Part shown: in pieces, positions 22,956 to 34,877 of the stretch | Numbering within the stretch: the stretch's first letter is position 1 | How the letters are laid out: the number at the start of each line of letters is the position of its first letter | NCBI GenBank assembly: GCA_024291935.2 | Contig: CM044320.1 | Location: 49,914,001 to 49,978,000 of the forward strand | Length of the DNA stretch: 64,000 nt | Reading direction: 5' to 3' | Source of the DNA: Okapia johnstoni | Taxonomy: Eukaryota; Chordata; Mammalia; Artiodactyla; Giraffidae | Position numbers and translations under genes: made by a program | The notes under the pieces: generated by a model | Databases searched by the model: none | What the model was told of the DNA's origin: nothing | Seen by the model: the letters and a program-made list of their open reading frames with translations, nothing else

Positions 22956-24394
22956 ACATACTTTTTCAACATACAGGGCTCATGAGCTCCTGCTGTTGTT
23001 CTGTGTGGTTTCTTGAACACCACATTAAGTATTGTCATTTTTTAACAGAATATATTTTAAAAATAAGAAATGATATATTTCAGATACAGTTAAGTATTGT
23101 GTAATGAAATATAATTATGAATATTAAAAGTGAATTAATTTTTTTGATATGACAAATGATACAATCCATTTACTTTACGTATTTAAAAAGACTAAAATGA
23201 CAGGTTTTGTGTTTTTGTATAAAAATGTAAATTACAATTTATGTTTACAGCATAAAATACTTTTACAATATGATGCGTACATCTTGTGCATACAAAATTA
23301 ACAGTTTAAAACATTATTTTAGTGCTTTTCCCCATGTGATAAGATAGAAAATTGAGCCTGTTGTTTGTACTTAACTGCAAATTGCAACAATGGAGATACT
23401 TTATTCTCATTAAGTGAAAAGCCACATGGATAGGATCTCCATTAATATCACTCTTTTTAATATTGTTTTTTGAAGTGGTTAGAGGGATTTTTTTTTATGC
23501 ATTGTTAATGACTTTTGAACAGAATAATGGAGCTTAAAATCTGATGAAGGTGAGCTTGAAGCAAATTTGTACCTTTATTGTTTTCATGCTCTCATTAGTT
23601 TGTTATGGTTCAACATCAGTGTTCCTTAACCTTTGTCTTTAATCATGGGTCATTTAAGTTATAAGTTCTCTCCTGGAGTCACAGTTGTAAGTGAAACTTT
23701 TAATGACAATCTTCTGCCTGTGCTTTAGGTTAGAAGTTTCTACTTCCCTGATTGAGTCCTGGGAATTGGTACCTTCTACAAAATTCTATACTATTTGGTG
23801 TATGTTGAAAAACATTACATTGAGAGTGTTATTTAATTGACTCTCATAAAGGAGAAACTAACCCTATGAATTTTTTAAGTACAAATTAATTCATTTGAAG
23901 CTCTTTCCCTCATTGTCTCCCTTCTTTATTACTCCCAATATCTCTTATTTTCCAAATATTTTAATATTTAGGATATTAGGATAGTTAATGACTTATCTTT
24001 CAGAATTAATACAATTAAAATCAGGAAATTTATAAAGATATATAAGGCTTTGTGAATATAACAAGTATTTTATTGTAGTTGGGATGAAAGTCTGCCTGTA
24101 TTTGTAGGCTTACAATAATAGAAGTCCATTTTGTAGCAAGACTCTGATATAATTATTTATTATAATTAAGTATTTTCTTTGAAGAGGTTGCTTATTCAGA
24201 CACTATCTGAATAAGGCAGAGTTTCTGCCAGGTAGACTATGAATTAGGAAGCACTCAGATGTAGCTGATATAGTAGCATGAGGTCAAAAGTGTTTGTTAT
24301 CAAGGCTAGTTTAGAGAAAGAAAGAGTTTGATAACATTGCCTGGAGAAGTATAAAGATGTGAAGATATGCTCAAAAATAATTTCTAGTATTTGT
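22956..24394. other. Intergenic AT-rich sequence
   Basis: No gene is seen. A weak hAT-like or MER-like motif (cagtgttccttaacctttg) is near 23618. The rest is unclassified. Confidence 0.45.
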
Positions 24395-25590
24395 AATTGT
24401 TCAAGCTGGTTTTAGAAAAGGCAGAGGAACCAGAGATCAAATTGCCAACATCTGATGGATCATCGAAAAAGCAAGAGAGTTCCAAAAAAACATCTATTTC
24501 TGCTTTATTGACTATGCCAAAGCCTTTGACTGTGTGGATCACAATAAACTGTGGAAAATTCTTCAAGAAATGGGAATACCAGACCACATGACCTGCCTCT
24601 TGAGAAATCTGTATGCAGGTCAGAAAGCAACAGTTAGAACCGGACATGGAACAACAGACTGGTTCCAAATAGGAAAAGGAGTACGTCAAGGCTGTATATT
24701 GTCACCCTGCTTATTTAACTTCTATGCACAGTACATCATGAGAAACGCTGGGCTGGAAGAAACACAAGTTGGAATCAAGATTGCCGGGAGAAATATCCAT
24801 CACCTCAGATATGCAGATGACACCACCCTTATGGCAGAAAGTGAAGAAGAACTAAAGAGCTTCTTGATAAAAGTGAAAGAAGAGAGTGAAAAAGTTGGCT
24901 TAAAGCTCAACGTTCAGAAAACTAAGATCATGGCATCTGGTCCCATCACTTCATGGCAAATAGATGGGGAAACAGTGGAAACAGTGTCTGACTTTTATTT
25001 TTTTGGGCTCCAAAATCACTGCAGATGGTGACTGCAGCCATGAAATTAAAAGACACTTGCTCCTTGGAAGGAAAGTTATGAACAAACTAGATAGCATATT
25101 AAAAAGCAGAGACACTACTTTGCCAACAAAGATCCATCTAGTCAAGGCTATGGTTTTTCCAGTAGTCATGTATGGATGTGAGAGTTGGACTATAAAGAAA
25201 GCTGAGCACCAAAGAATTGATGCTTTTGAACTGTGGTGTTGGAGAAGACTCTTGAGAGTCCCTTGGACCGCAAGGAGATCCAACCAGTCCATCCTAAAGG
25301 AAATCAGTCCTGGTTGTTCGTTGGAAGGACTGATGTTGAAGCTGAAATTCCAATACCTTGGCCACCTCATGCGAAGAGCTGACTCATTGGAAAAGACCCT
25401 GATGCTGGGAAAGATTGAGGTCAGGAGGAGAAGGGGACGACGGAGGATGAGATGGCTGGATGGCATCACCGACTCGATGGACATGGGTTTGGGTGGACTC
25501 AGGGAGTTGGTGATGGAGAGGGAGGCCTGGCATGCTGCGATTCATGGGGTCGCAAAGAGTTGGACACGACTGAGCGACTGAACTGAACTG
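24395..25590 (+). mobile_element. 5'-truncated BovB
   Basis: It runs from within the finger/palm of the reverse transcriptase to the tail gagcgactgaactgaactg. It is bounded by aattgttca at 24395-24403 and 25591-25599. The left copy overlaps the element start by microhomology, because BovB itself reads gttcaagc there. Confidence 0.94.
24534..25581 (+). pseudogene. BovB reverse-transcriptase C-terminal part with one frameshift
   Basis: Two overlapping frames (24534-25031 and 24964-25581) together cover the palm through the C-terminus. The first has TDWFQIGKGVRQGCILSPCL, the catalytic LRYADD motif and KLNVQKTKIM. The second resumes at [12 protein letters not shown] and continues to the natural stop. 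Compared with the 43216 copy, this one has an extra T in gacttttattt (about 24993-24996), which accounts for the frame change. Coding integrity is otherwise good, but the N-terminal half is missing. Confidence 0.88.
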
Positions 25591-25854
25591 AATTGTTCAT
25601 AAAAGCAATCATAGAATGAGAACTTAAACACAAAGTCATTTTAATGTATATTTTTATTGATTTGACTTTTAGCAGTTTAGTAAAGAGCAAAATACATAGG
25701 TTTTTAAATTACATACTCTATGTATCACAGACTTTGTCATATTTGTCCCTAAAATTGCAAAATTTATTTCTTAATGTCCTCAACCCGTTTTGGCATTGAA
25801 TTAGCATGCAAGTCTATGGTTTAATTGTAAATGATCAAATTTACAGTAAAATGC

Positions 25855-25965
25855 ATATCTCCAAGGGATCTTCTTGACCCAGGGAAGATCTTCTTGATCT
25901 TCTCGAACTTGTTGTCTCTTGTATTGGCAGGCAGATTCTTTACCACTGACCCACCAGCAAGAATA
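25855..25965 (-). repeat. Degraded Bov-tA SINE fragment
   Basis: Antisense remnants: 'ccaagggatcttcttgacccagg' and 'ggcaggcagattctttaccactgaccc'. Confidence 0.75.
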
Positions 25966-26171
25966 AATATAGGCAAATGTGGACAATAAGACCTCTCCCT
26001 ATAGCTTATATAACCAGACTGATGTTTGTCATTGTTCATTTTGAAAAGCATTTTCTCAGGAAACTTTCACTTCCCTTGTTTTCTGTGACACACTGCTTCA
26101 CTTCCTTATCTGTCTTCTATCCAACTACTTTGTTGTTGAGCTGTCTATAAACTTATATGTTACACCTAGAT

Positions 26172-26365
26172 GTGACTTCCCTGGTGACTCAGTCAGTAAA
26201 GAATCCACCTGCAATGCAGGAGACTTGGGTTTGATTCCTGGATCAGGAAGATCCCTTGGGGAAGGAAATGGCAGTCCACTCCAGTACTCTTGCCTGACAG
26301 ATCCCATGGACAGGGGAGCCTGGTAGTCTATAGTCCTTAAGGTCACAAGAGTTGGACATGATTTT
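26172..26365 (+). mobile_element. Bov-tA SINE
   Basis: gacttccctggtgactcag, then gtttgattcctggatcagg, ending near gagttggacatga. No clear target-site duplication was found. Confidence 0.92.
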
Positions 26366-26439
26366 TCACCACCACCATATACCTTGGTGGTCTCTGAACT
26401 CTTGAGGCTTGGACTACCACATATATGTCAAAGACCCCC

Positions 26440-26600
26440 AGTAATATATCATTAACCACAGCCTTCTCTTGAGTTCCATATTTATACTTCCAAGTTTACC
26501 CTGGACATGTTTTCAGGCATTCAGACTTCAACATTTCTAAAACCTCATTCAAACTGTCCTGTTCTTCTTCAGTTAATTCTAACTCAGGAGAGGTTATTAC
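26440..26600 (+). repeat. L2 LINE fragment
   Basis: Sense L2-like text around 'catttatacttccaagtttaccctgg' and 'gacttcaacatttctaaaacc'. Confidence 0.45.
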
Positions 26601-26890
26601 CATGTATACACTTGTGTGAACTAGAAGTTTTTCAGTATTCTATATTTTCTCTTTTCCTGTTTGTAATCATTTTGCTAATTTACTAATTTATGGTTATAAA
26701 GACTATTTTCTACTTCACTTACTTGATTTTCTTTGGCAAAAGCCTGCTTTTCATTCTTCCCTTGTGATTTCTATGTGATAGTGATCTTTTGGTCAGAATC
26801 TAGTTTTTATTCCCATTTGTTATTGCTTATCTTTGTTTCACATAAACTATGTGCTTAGACTATTTTGTTTTTTCTTTGATTTAGCTTAGA

Positions 26891-26920
26891 GCGCGCACAC
26901 ACACACACACACACACACAA
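26891..26920. repeat. (AC)n microsatellite
   Basis: gcgcgc leads into about 13 AC units; probably polymorphic. Confidence 0.97.
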
Positions 26921-27224
26921 CTTATGTGTATAAATGTTTTCTCTTATTTTTTAAATTAACTTGTTTTTATAGGGTAATTTTTTTTTCTTACCCTCACTTT
27001 GGTCCTTTCTTGTGAATTACAGTATGCTTTCATATTAGCCAGTGGTTTTCTTATCTGGCATGCTGTATGTAAGCCAGAAACAGTGCTGTTCCTAAATCTG
27101 ATTCCTGGAATATTTCACAGAGGTGTAATAGTATTTAAATGATAGTATTCATGATAGTATTTATTATTATAATAGTAACCAATGTTTTTTTAATAGTGTC
27201 CTGGAACTTACATTTAAGTGGGAG

Positions 27225-27620
27225 GAGAGAGAAAATAAAATAAAAATATGAAAATAGTATGATAGAAGATAAGTGCTATGGAGAAAAATAGAGAAGGAAT
27301 TAAGGTAGAGTAAGAGATTTAAGCTCCTGTAAGCTGAGATGCTCACAGAAGGTCACACTGAGAAGATAATATTTGAGCAAAGACCTGAAGGACATGGAAA
27401 AATCAGCCAAAAAAATACCTCAGGGATGAGTATTCCAGGCAGAAGAGAAAGCAACAGCAAAAGTCTTGAGGTAAAGAGGGACCTATCTTGAGTGAGAGAG
27501 AATTACTCAGGGTATTAAAGTAATAAGATATTAAAATGGGACTTTCTTTTAAAGATCCAAGATAATAGATGCCATACTCCAAAGTGAGGTTCAAGGCCAC
27601 ATAATTTTGAATTTATAAAG
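27225..27620 (-). repeat. L2 LINE fragment
   Basis: Antisense L2 text is clear: 'gataagtgctatggag', 'atttgagcaaagacctgaagg', 'gagtattccaggcagaag', 'aaaagtcttgaggtaaag'. Confidence 0.8.
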
Positions 27621-28619
27621 AAGTTAGTGTGAAATGGGTTAGACAATATTTATAACATTTGTACCCCTAAACACATAGAAAGTATCAAAGTCCAGGACAT
27701 TGGGAGAGAAATTTTAGGGATACCATAGTATGTGAATACCTTCTCCAATTTGATTGATGGAAGTAGTCCCTAAGTTTTGCTTGAAGTCTAGGGGAGGGTG
27801 GCTGCCTTGGACCACCCAGAGAACCTAATATCTGCCCTTAGAGTTGAGGGGATGTGGAGAGTTGGCATCTGTCTGATGTCTACCTGGGATCTCAGCTGTG
27901 GTACTCTTATCAAATTTCCCCGTTGGTGCACACTCTGCTTTCACCTTCAGCCTCATGTCTCCAAAATTGAGCATACTTGTGGAATCCTGCTGGTTCTCTT
28001 TACTTGCCTCTCAGATAAATTACTTCTTAACAAGTACAGAGTCTTACTTGGGGCCAAATCCTTCCTTCAGTGAAGTCCTGTTGGCACTATACCTTGCAAA
28101 CATTCTTCAATTTTGTAATATGATATGCCATTCTTTTAGGTTTCCAATACCGGTTTTTGTAGTCCCACTGATCATTTTAATTGAAATCTTAGGAAGTGGA
28201 GAAGAGAACTGCACATGTGTACTCAGATAGCCATCTTCTCCAGAGGTCAGTCAGATTCATTTAGAAAAAACTCTCAGAGAAATGGAAGGTAAGCTGGAGG
28301 GCACAGACCTCCGGGAGAATAGTGGGGTGGCTACTGGAATACTGCAGTGAAGAGGCAGTGGTGCTTCATGAGACTTTTCAGACATAGAATATGGTTTAGT
28401 GACCAAATGAATATGGGAAAGTTAGATAGGGGAATTAAATATGACTTGAAAGTGTTCTGTATTGTTGCTGGTAATATTAATGTCATGGATGGAGACAGAA
28501 ATCATATAAGTAGGAATGTTTTGGGTTTGGAAATGATAAAATAAATGTGAATATGTTGATTTGGTGGAATCTGATAAGTAGTAAATATTATTCTGAAATG
28601 GGATTTCATTGATCCTGAG
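27621..28619. other. Intergenic, partly repeat-like, no gene supported
   Basis: Open frames of 91 and 110 codons (27798-28230, two frames) lack splice signals, codon bias or recognisable motifs. 28260-28560 may be more antisense L2. Confidence 0.4.
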
Positions 28620-28770
28620 CTTAACTCCCAGTGTCAGTACCTTTTAACTATATGACATTGGGCAGATTATGTAAATTCCATGTCTCTGCTCATTCTAAAA
28701 AAGGAATTGTACCTACTTTATAGGATTGCCATGATGATTGAATGAGAGCACATGTATTTTGAGTATGTGT
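28620..28770 (+). repeat. MIR SINE
   Basis: Sense MIR: 'tatatgacattgggcagattatg', then 'ctttataggattgccatgatgattgaatgag'. Confidence 0.7.
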
Positions 28771-28815
28771 TCTAATACACATCTGGTATAATTTCTGTCA
28801 TGTAAAAGTCTTTCA

Positions 28816-29038
28816 GGGCTTCCCAGGCGGTGCTAGTGGTAAAGAACCTGCCTGTCAGTGTGGGTAGACTTAAGAGACACGGGTGTGATCCCTGGATGGG
28901 AAGATCCTCTGGAGAAGGGCACAGCAACCCACTCCAGTATTCTTGCTTGGAGAATCCCATAGAAAGATGAGCCTGGCAGGCTGAAGTCCATAGGGTCGCA
29001 CAGTCAGACACAACTGAAGTGACTTAGCATGCATGCAG
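28816..29038 (+). mobile_element. Bov-tA SINE with a 10-bp target-site duplication
   Basis: The body runs from gggcttcccagg to aactgaagtgacttagcatg, with aagtctttca on both sides (28806-28815 and 29039-29048). Confidence 0.94.
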
Positions 29039-29339
29039 AAGTCTTTCAATAGCTGACTTTTAATTATTGAAAGTACAAGAATGTCCATGAAACTGTAACT
29101 TAGGGTAGAAGTTGGGAGTTGCTTATTCTGGAGATTATTGAGCAATAGCTGATAATCAGAGGCAATGAAGTAGCTCAGAGGGGCAGGATTGTCTAAGATA
29201 GTTGAGTTGGTAGAAATAAACAAGGAAAAAATAAAACAAAGACCTGAAAAGCTGAGAAACATTTTTTGAGAAAGAAATGAAAGATTATTTGAGTAGGGGG
29301 AAAGATAGGAAAGGGTGATATTAAAGGAACCAAGGAGGA

Positions 29340-31000
29340 GGGAATTTCAAGAAATGTATAATAAGGATACACTATGTGTTGGACATAAAGCTAAGCACTA
29401 GTCATACATAGGTAACTAAGATATGGTTCCTAAGGAGTCCAATCTACTTAAAGTCTAGTAGGAGGAGAAAGACATATAAAGCAAATGTTACCTTAGAAAT
29501 ATGTTCAGACATAGTTGGGGACATAGGAGATAAGGAGCAAAAAATGCTTCATAGGGAGCTGATGTTAGTTTGCATATTAAAAGATGTTAGGTTTTCTTCA
29601 GATAAACAGGGTTGAGGGGGAGTATGGATAGCATTTCACACAGAGAGGACAGTACCACCAAAGACACTAAGGCATCAAACAGCATGATTTGTGCTTGAAA
29701 ACTAGAAGGAGTTTTGTTGAGTGGAATGTAAGATGCAAAGGATATGGTTTATGGAGGTGATCAGGAAATACTGCTGTAGAAGGAGCCATGAAACTACCTC
29801 GTATTCCGTAATAATGCATTTTGTCCTTATCTTCTAGGCAATGGATATCTACTTAATGCCCACTGAAGGTTTTTAAACCTGATGGGGGGCGAGATTTGGG
29901 AGGGAGAGTTTGTATTACTTCATTAAATTTGTATTGCTGAAAGATTATTTTTAGGAGTATGCCAGGCATGGAAGGTGGATTTAATGTGTACAAGACTTGA
30001 TTCCAGAAACTAATAAGACTTTTTGAATAATCCAGCTGACTTTTTGAGAGCTGAACTAAGTAATAATAGGGGTTGGAATATTGGAGATGGTAAGAGTATG
30101 ATGTGGTGGGGGAGAAGGAAGAGACTAAGTTGACCTTCAATTCTAGGTTGAATGACTGAATGGATAGTGGTAACAGTAACCATAATAGGGAACATAGAAT
30201 GAGGAACAGTTAGGTCTGGAGGAATGGAGTTGAAGTTTGTAGTTGACAGTGTCATTTAAAACTGTAGAGGGACTTGATTAGGATGATAACTGAGTGAATA
30301 CTATTTACTTGGGTAATTTAGAAACTGTTGGTGTCTTTCGAGAGAACAGTTTGGTAAAGTTCAAAGAAGGGAAGCCAAATTGTAGATCATTAAGGAATGA
30401 ATTTGAGGTGAAAAGTTAGGCTAGTTGATACAGACTGCTTTGTCAAGAAGTTTAATAGTGAAAGCAAGGGGAGACCTGAGTTGGTGGTTTGTGGAGGAAA
30501 TCAGGTTTGTGGGAAGGTCGGTTTGGAAAGTGGAAAAAATGAGTATGTAGGTTTCCCAGTAGGAGGAAAAACAGAGATGTTAAATGCATACAACAAGGTA
30601 GAGGATAGAAGAAGGAGATTCAAGAATTTGGGTACAAGATTAGTTATCTGAAACATGAGAGTCGCGGTAATGAGAAGTGAAGATGGATTTCAGGCTGAGA
30701 TGAGAAATGTTCCTCTGTGAAATTGGAAGCAAGTCCTCAGAGAATGAAAGATGATATTGGAGTTTGGGCTTATTTTAATGATTAAAGATAGGAATGGTTA
30801 CTGTGGAGCATGAAAAAGGGAATAGATGTGGATAAGCACAGTATCGCAAAGCAATATGGAAGGTCCCATTAGCATTTTGAATAATAGTACTGCAATAGAC
30901 TCAAGGCAGTACAGTTTTCCCAGACACTGACAACCCAGGAACTGGGGTTAAAAACAGATATGAAGATTAGCAAGGTAGGTGGAAGAGACAGAAGGACTCT
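29340..31000 (-). repeat. Long antisense L2-like tract
   Basis: Purine-rich + strand sequence with repeated antisense L2 features: 'cactatgtgttggacataaagctaagc', 'ggttcctaaggagtcc', 'ttcacacagagaggacag'. Diverged and perhaps composite. No coding evidence. Confidence 0.5.
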
Positions 31001-31105
31001 GTGGGTATTGGACAGAGTCTTTTACCATTATTTAGACAGTTGTTCGCCATTAACTGGAAAACAAAATTTTTAAACCCAGCTGGGTCTTGATAATCAGTAT
31101 ATATG

Positions 31106-31255
31106 GCTTCCCTGGTGGCTCAGAGGTTAAAGCGTCTGCCTGCAATGCGGGAGACTTGGGTTTGATCCCTGGGTCGGGAAGATCCCCTGGAGAAGGAAAT
31201 GGCAACCCACTCCAGTATTCTTGCCTGGAGAATCCTATGGAGGGAGGAGCCTGGT
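31106..31255 (+). mobile_element. Bov-tA SINE, 3'-shortened
   Basis: ggcttccctggtggctcag, then gtttgatccctgggtcggg, ending at gagggaggagcctgg. The usual tail is missing. Confidence 0.93.
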
Positions 31256-31335
31256 TGTTGTAAATGTAGAAAAATATAATCTTGAGTAATATTTTCTTTT
31301 AAAATTACTGATAACAGTCATTCTGCTATTACATT

Positions 31336-31466
31336 TTGCTCAGTTGCTCAGTTATTTCCAACTCTTTGTGACCCTGTGGACTGTAGCCCACCAGGCTCCT
31401 CTGTCCATGGAGTTTTCCACACAAGAACACTGGAGTGGGTTGGTTGCCATTTCCTTCTCCATTTTG
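31336..31466 (-). mobile_element. Bov-A-type SINE fragment
   Basis: Antisense 'ttgctcagttgctcagttatttcc' through 'gtggactgtagcccaccaggctcc' to 'ccatttccttctcc'. It may be the other half of the element at 31106 after rearrangement. Confidence 0.85.
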
Positions 31467-31489
31467 GGCCCTGATTAGATGTTCCATCT

Positions 31490-31745
31490 AATTAATAGAG
31501 CAGAATGAATAAGAGAGTGAGTATTCAAGTATGACATCCTGGTTTAAATCCTGCTTTGCTTACTTACTAGCTTTGAGACTTTGGATAATGCAGTTATTCC
31601 CTTTGTGCTTCAATTTCATCATGGGGTAAAAAAGGACAATTAAAATATTCTTTCTTGCAGAGTCACTGTGATGATTAAGTGTGTAGTACATGTGAAGTTT
31701 TTAGCTCAGTACTTAGAATACTGTGAATTTGCCACAAATGTTAGC
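31490..31745 (+). repeat. MIR SINE
   Basis: Nearly the whole sense MIR order: 'ggtttaaatcctgctttgcttacttactagc', 'cttcaatttcatcatgggg', 'gtgatgattaagtgtgtag'. Confidence 0.8.
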
Positions 31746-31749
31746 TGCT

Positions 31750-32130
31750 CCATTAGTCAACTGTTGCCACAGTAATATTGAGTAACAAATCTCCACCAAA
31801 CTCATTGTCATACCAAGGCAGGCTTTTAATTTTCCCTCTTATAAATGGCTTGCTTTAGGATATAGTTAAGTTCCTGACTTTTAGGCAAGTTCAGGTTTGT
31901 ACTTCATATCTCATTCTGAGGTCTAGTTTAAAAAGACACTGGGTACCTTGTTTGTATTCTTATGTTGATATATGAATTTAAGAGCAAGCCAAACTATGCA
32001 AGGACATTAAAACTCTGCAAACATCCCACATGCTTATATTGTGTTGGCCAGAGCAAGTCACATGGCCAAGTATAAAGGCGATGGGGATGGAAAGTATACT
32101 CTGTCCATAGGAGGAGAAGAAGTAAGTGAA
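31750..32130 (+). repeat. Old interspersed repeat, family A (unnamed), copy 1
   Basis: It begins 'gtcaactgttgccacagtaat', shares its layout with 48190-48785 and 53215-53560, and ends near 'ggccagagcaagtcacatgg'. I recognise the family as common in mammals but cannot name it with confidence. Confidence 0.45.
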
Positions 32131-32449
32131 TTTCTGTTGAATTAAACCCCAGTTTTGTTAGCCATGACATCTCAGCACAATTTTTTTTTTAATGGCAAGG
32201 AAAATTAACACCAAGCTGAAATAATGTGATTATTTTTAAACCAAATTTTCACAGATCTGGTGTAAAAGAAATGTTGGTTTTATAACAATGGAAATGACAG
32301 ACAGAAGAACATTTCAGTTGGTATCTGCTGACATGATTTCAGGAATCTCTTGATGTCCAATATGCTAACGTATTCAATATATGAGGACTAAGTGTCTCAA
32401 TCTCTCTGATCTCTTCCCACTATTAAACTATTTCATATTTTCTTTCCAT
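32131..32449. other. Short intergenic gap, nothing recognised
   Basis: AT-rich, no open frame of note. Confidence 0.5.
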
Positions 32450-33650
32450 TGCTCTTTTTAAAAAAAACTTCACTGAGGTATAAATTATATACAATAAAAT
32501 TTACCATTTATCCTTTAAAGGTACGGTGAGATGAATTTGAAAGTATGTAGTAATATAATGAGAACTACAATAATGCTAAAGAGTACTTCCATCATCTCCC
32601 CAAATATCCCTCATTACTCTTTGTAATCAATTCCCATCCAATAATCCCACTCCTAAGTGGCCACCAATATGCTTCCTATCATTATAATTTGTCTTTTCTA
32701 CAATTTCATATAAACAGCTTTTTATAATCCGTTGGGCCTGACTTTTTTATACTTTTTATAGCTAAGTATTACTTCTGTGTATAGCTTAAACACAATATGT
32801 TTATCCATTTACCTGTTGATGGACATTTGGGTTGTTTCAGGCTTTGGCTATAATAATAAAGCTATTTGCATGCACGTCTTTGTGTTTTTATTTCTCTTGT
32901 AGTAGTGGTAAATGAGTAAGTGTGGGATTTTTGCATTGTGTGTTACTTGTATGTTTAACTTTTAAAGAAATTGCCAAACTGCTTGCCAAAATGGCTGTAC
33001 CATATTACCTTCCTACCAGTAATATATGAATATTCCAGTTGCTTCATACCCAGTCTTTTGAATTTTAGCCATTCTAATAAGTGTATGGTGGAATTTCATT
33101 GTGATTTAATTTACATTTCTCTGAAGACTAGTCATATTGAGGATCATTTCATTTGCTCATTTTCCATTTGCATATCTTCTTTGGTGAAGTTATCTCTTCA
33201 AACTTTTGCCCATTTTAAAATTATGTTCTTAATAGCTAGTTGAAATAGTTATTTATATAGCTTGGAAGCAAGTCCCTTATCAGATTTATGGTTTGCAAAG
33301 TTATTCTCACAGTCTGTGGCTTGCCTTCCCATTTTTCTAACAGTGTCTTTTGAAGGACAAGCTTTAATAAATTTTGATGAAGTCCAATTTAACAATTTCT
33401 TTGGTGTATGATTTATGCTTGTTGTGTCCTACTTAAGAAATCTTTGCCTATTTCAAAGTCATAGTCACAGTTTCTCCTATATTTTATTCTATAAGTTTTA
33501 TATGTTTACATTTTAGTATATGATTCATTTCAAATTATTTTATACATAGTATTAGGAAGGGTTGAGTTTATTTTTTTCATATCCATTGTCAAGCACCATT
33601 TTTTGAAAAAGACTGTTGAATTATCTTACCACTCTTGTTAATCGATTCAC
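32450..33650 (-). repeat. Old L1 (L1M-type) 3' half, antisense
   Basis: Characteristic antisense L1 text: 'ttacctgttgatggacatttgggttgtttc', 'ccaaactgcttgccaaaatggctg', 'atctcttcaaacttttgcccat'. No intact ORF2. Confidence 0.8.
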
Positions 33651-33761
33651 CAGAGGGACTTCTAGCATGACTTCATGAAGAGCTCAGCAGACCCACTCCT
33701 CAGCAAAACTGTTGAAAATGGTGAAAAATAATCATCTAATATCTCTGGAAATTGTCCTATG

Positions 33762-34035
33762 CTGCTGCTGCTGCTAAGTCGCTTCAGTCGTGTCCGACTC
33801 TGTGCGACCCCATAGACGGCAGCCCACCAGGCTCCCCAGTCCCTGGGATTCTCCAGGCAAGAACACTGGAGTGGGTTACCATTTCCTTCTCCAATGCATG
33901 AAAGTGAAAAGTGAAAGTGAAGTCGCTCAGTCATGTCTGACTCTTCGAGGCCCCATGGACTGTAGCCTACCAGGCTTCTCTGTCCATGGGATTTTCCAGG
34001 CAAGAGTACTGGAGTGGGGTGCCATTGCCTTCTCC
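33762..34035 (-). mobile_element. Bov-A2 SINE (dimer) with a 12-bp target-site duplication
   Basis: Two Bov-A units in tandem on the minus strand. Each has a 'gtcgcttcagtcgtgtccgactc'-type start and a 'ccaggcaagaacactggagtggg'-type end, separated by a gaaagtgaaaagtgaaagtg linker, with a (ctg)n start at the left. It is flanked by aattgtcctatg at 33750-33761 and 34036-34047. It was inserted into the surrounding L1/HAL1-like sequence. Confidence 0.95.
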
Positions 34036-34853
34036 AATTGTCCTATGAATAAACAGTAAATGGAGAAATATTTATTCAAGAACATTTTTATTTTGGTAAG
34101 AACAGCTACACTCTATGGTATGTAAACTCTGACCTATTCCCTCCCTCCCCTACTCCCAACTCGTTGAGATGGAAACTTCATCCAGACTGGTACAGCCACT
34201 AACACAGGGCTCCCTCTCTACCCAGCTCCCAGTCAGGACTCTCTGCTCTGGCAGGGATAGGACATCAGCATTTTTCATCCTTCCCCAGCTACCTGTTACT
34301 GAAGCTAAATTTTGGGAGACAGTTAACAAGAAGTGGGGCTCCCCTTTTCTGCCCAGCTCCAACTTACAGGATGAAATCTCTGTCTTGGGTGTGGCATTGC
34401 TTAGAAGGCCGGGGCACTGATCACCCTTGCCCTCGCCTGTAAGGTGATATATTCACTCTGGGTGAGGCAGCTCAAGAAGAGTTAAAGCTGCTGTCTGTCT
34501 TTCCTCTTCTCCATCCTAATGGGTACTCAACTCCTAAAATGGAAATATCACTCAGAAACATATGTGCCACTGTTTCTATCCCCAGCTCCAGAGCCTAGGC
34601 TCAGAGATTTTACCTGGGAGGAAAAGCAGAGAAACAGGTAAAAAAAGATAGCTTAGAAGAGGCTGTGAGGGCTCAAAACAAATCTCAAGCACTGACCTTG
34701 GCAATTACTCCTTCAAAGGAGCTAGAATTTGATTGGACTAATCTGTAGAGTAATTTAGGCGCCAGGGAAGTCAAATGACTGTGGTCAGAGAAAGAGACAG
34801 TTAGAGTCCTGCCAAAACCCCTGCCGTACCAGGGACTGTGGGCAAACATACAC

Positions 34854-34877
34854 ATCTTGCTCCTCAAGGAGCAAGAT
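34854..34877. repeat. Perfect inverted repeat, 11-bp arms, 2-base loop
   Basis: atcttgctcct, then ca, then aggagcaagat. It could form a hairpin or cruciform. It lies within the L1/HAL1-like leader. Confidence 0.95.

Noticed and set aside
27798..28230. Overlapping 91- and 110-codon frames as a gene
   Set aside because: Two frames over the same bases with no domain, signal or conservation evidence.
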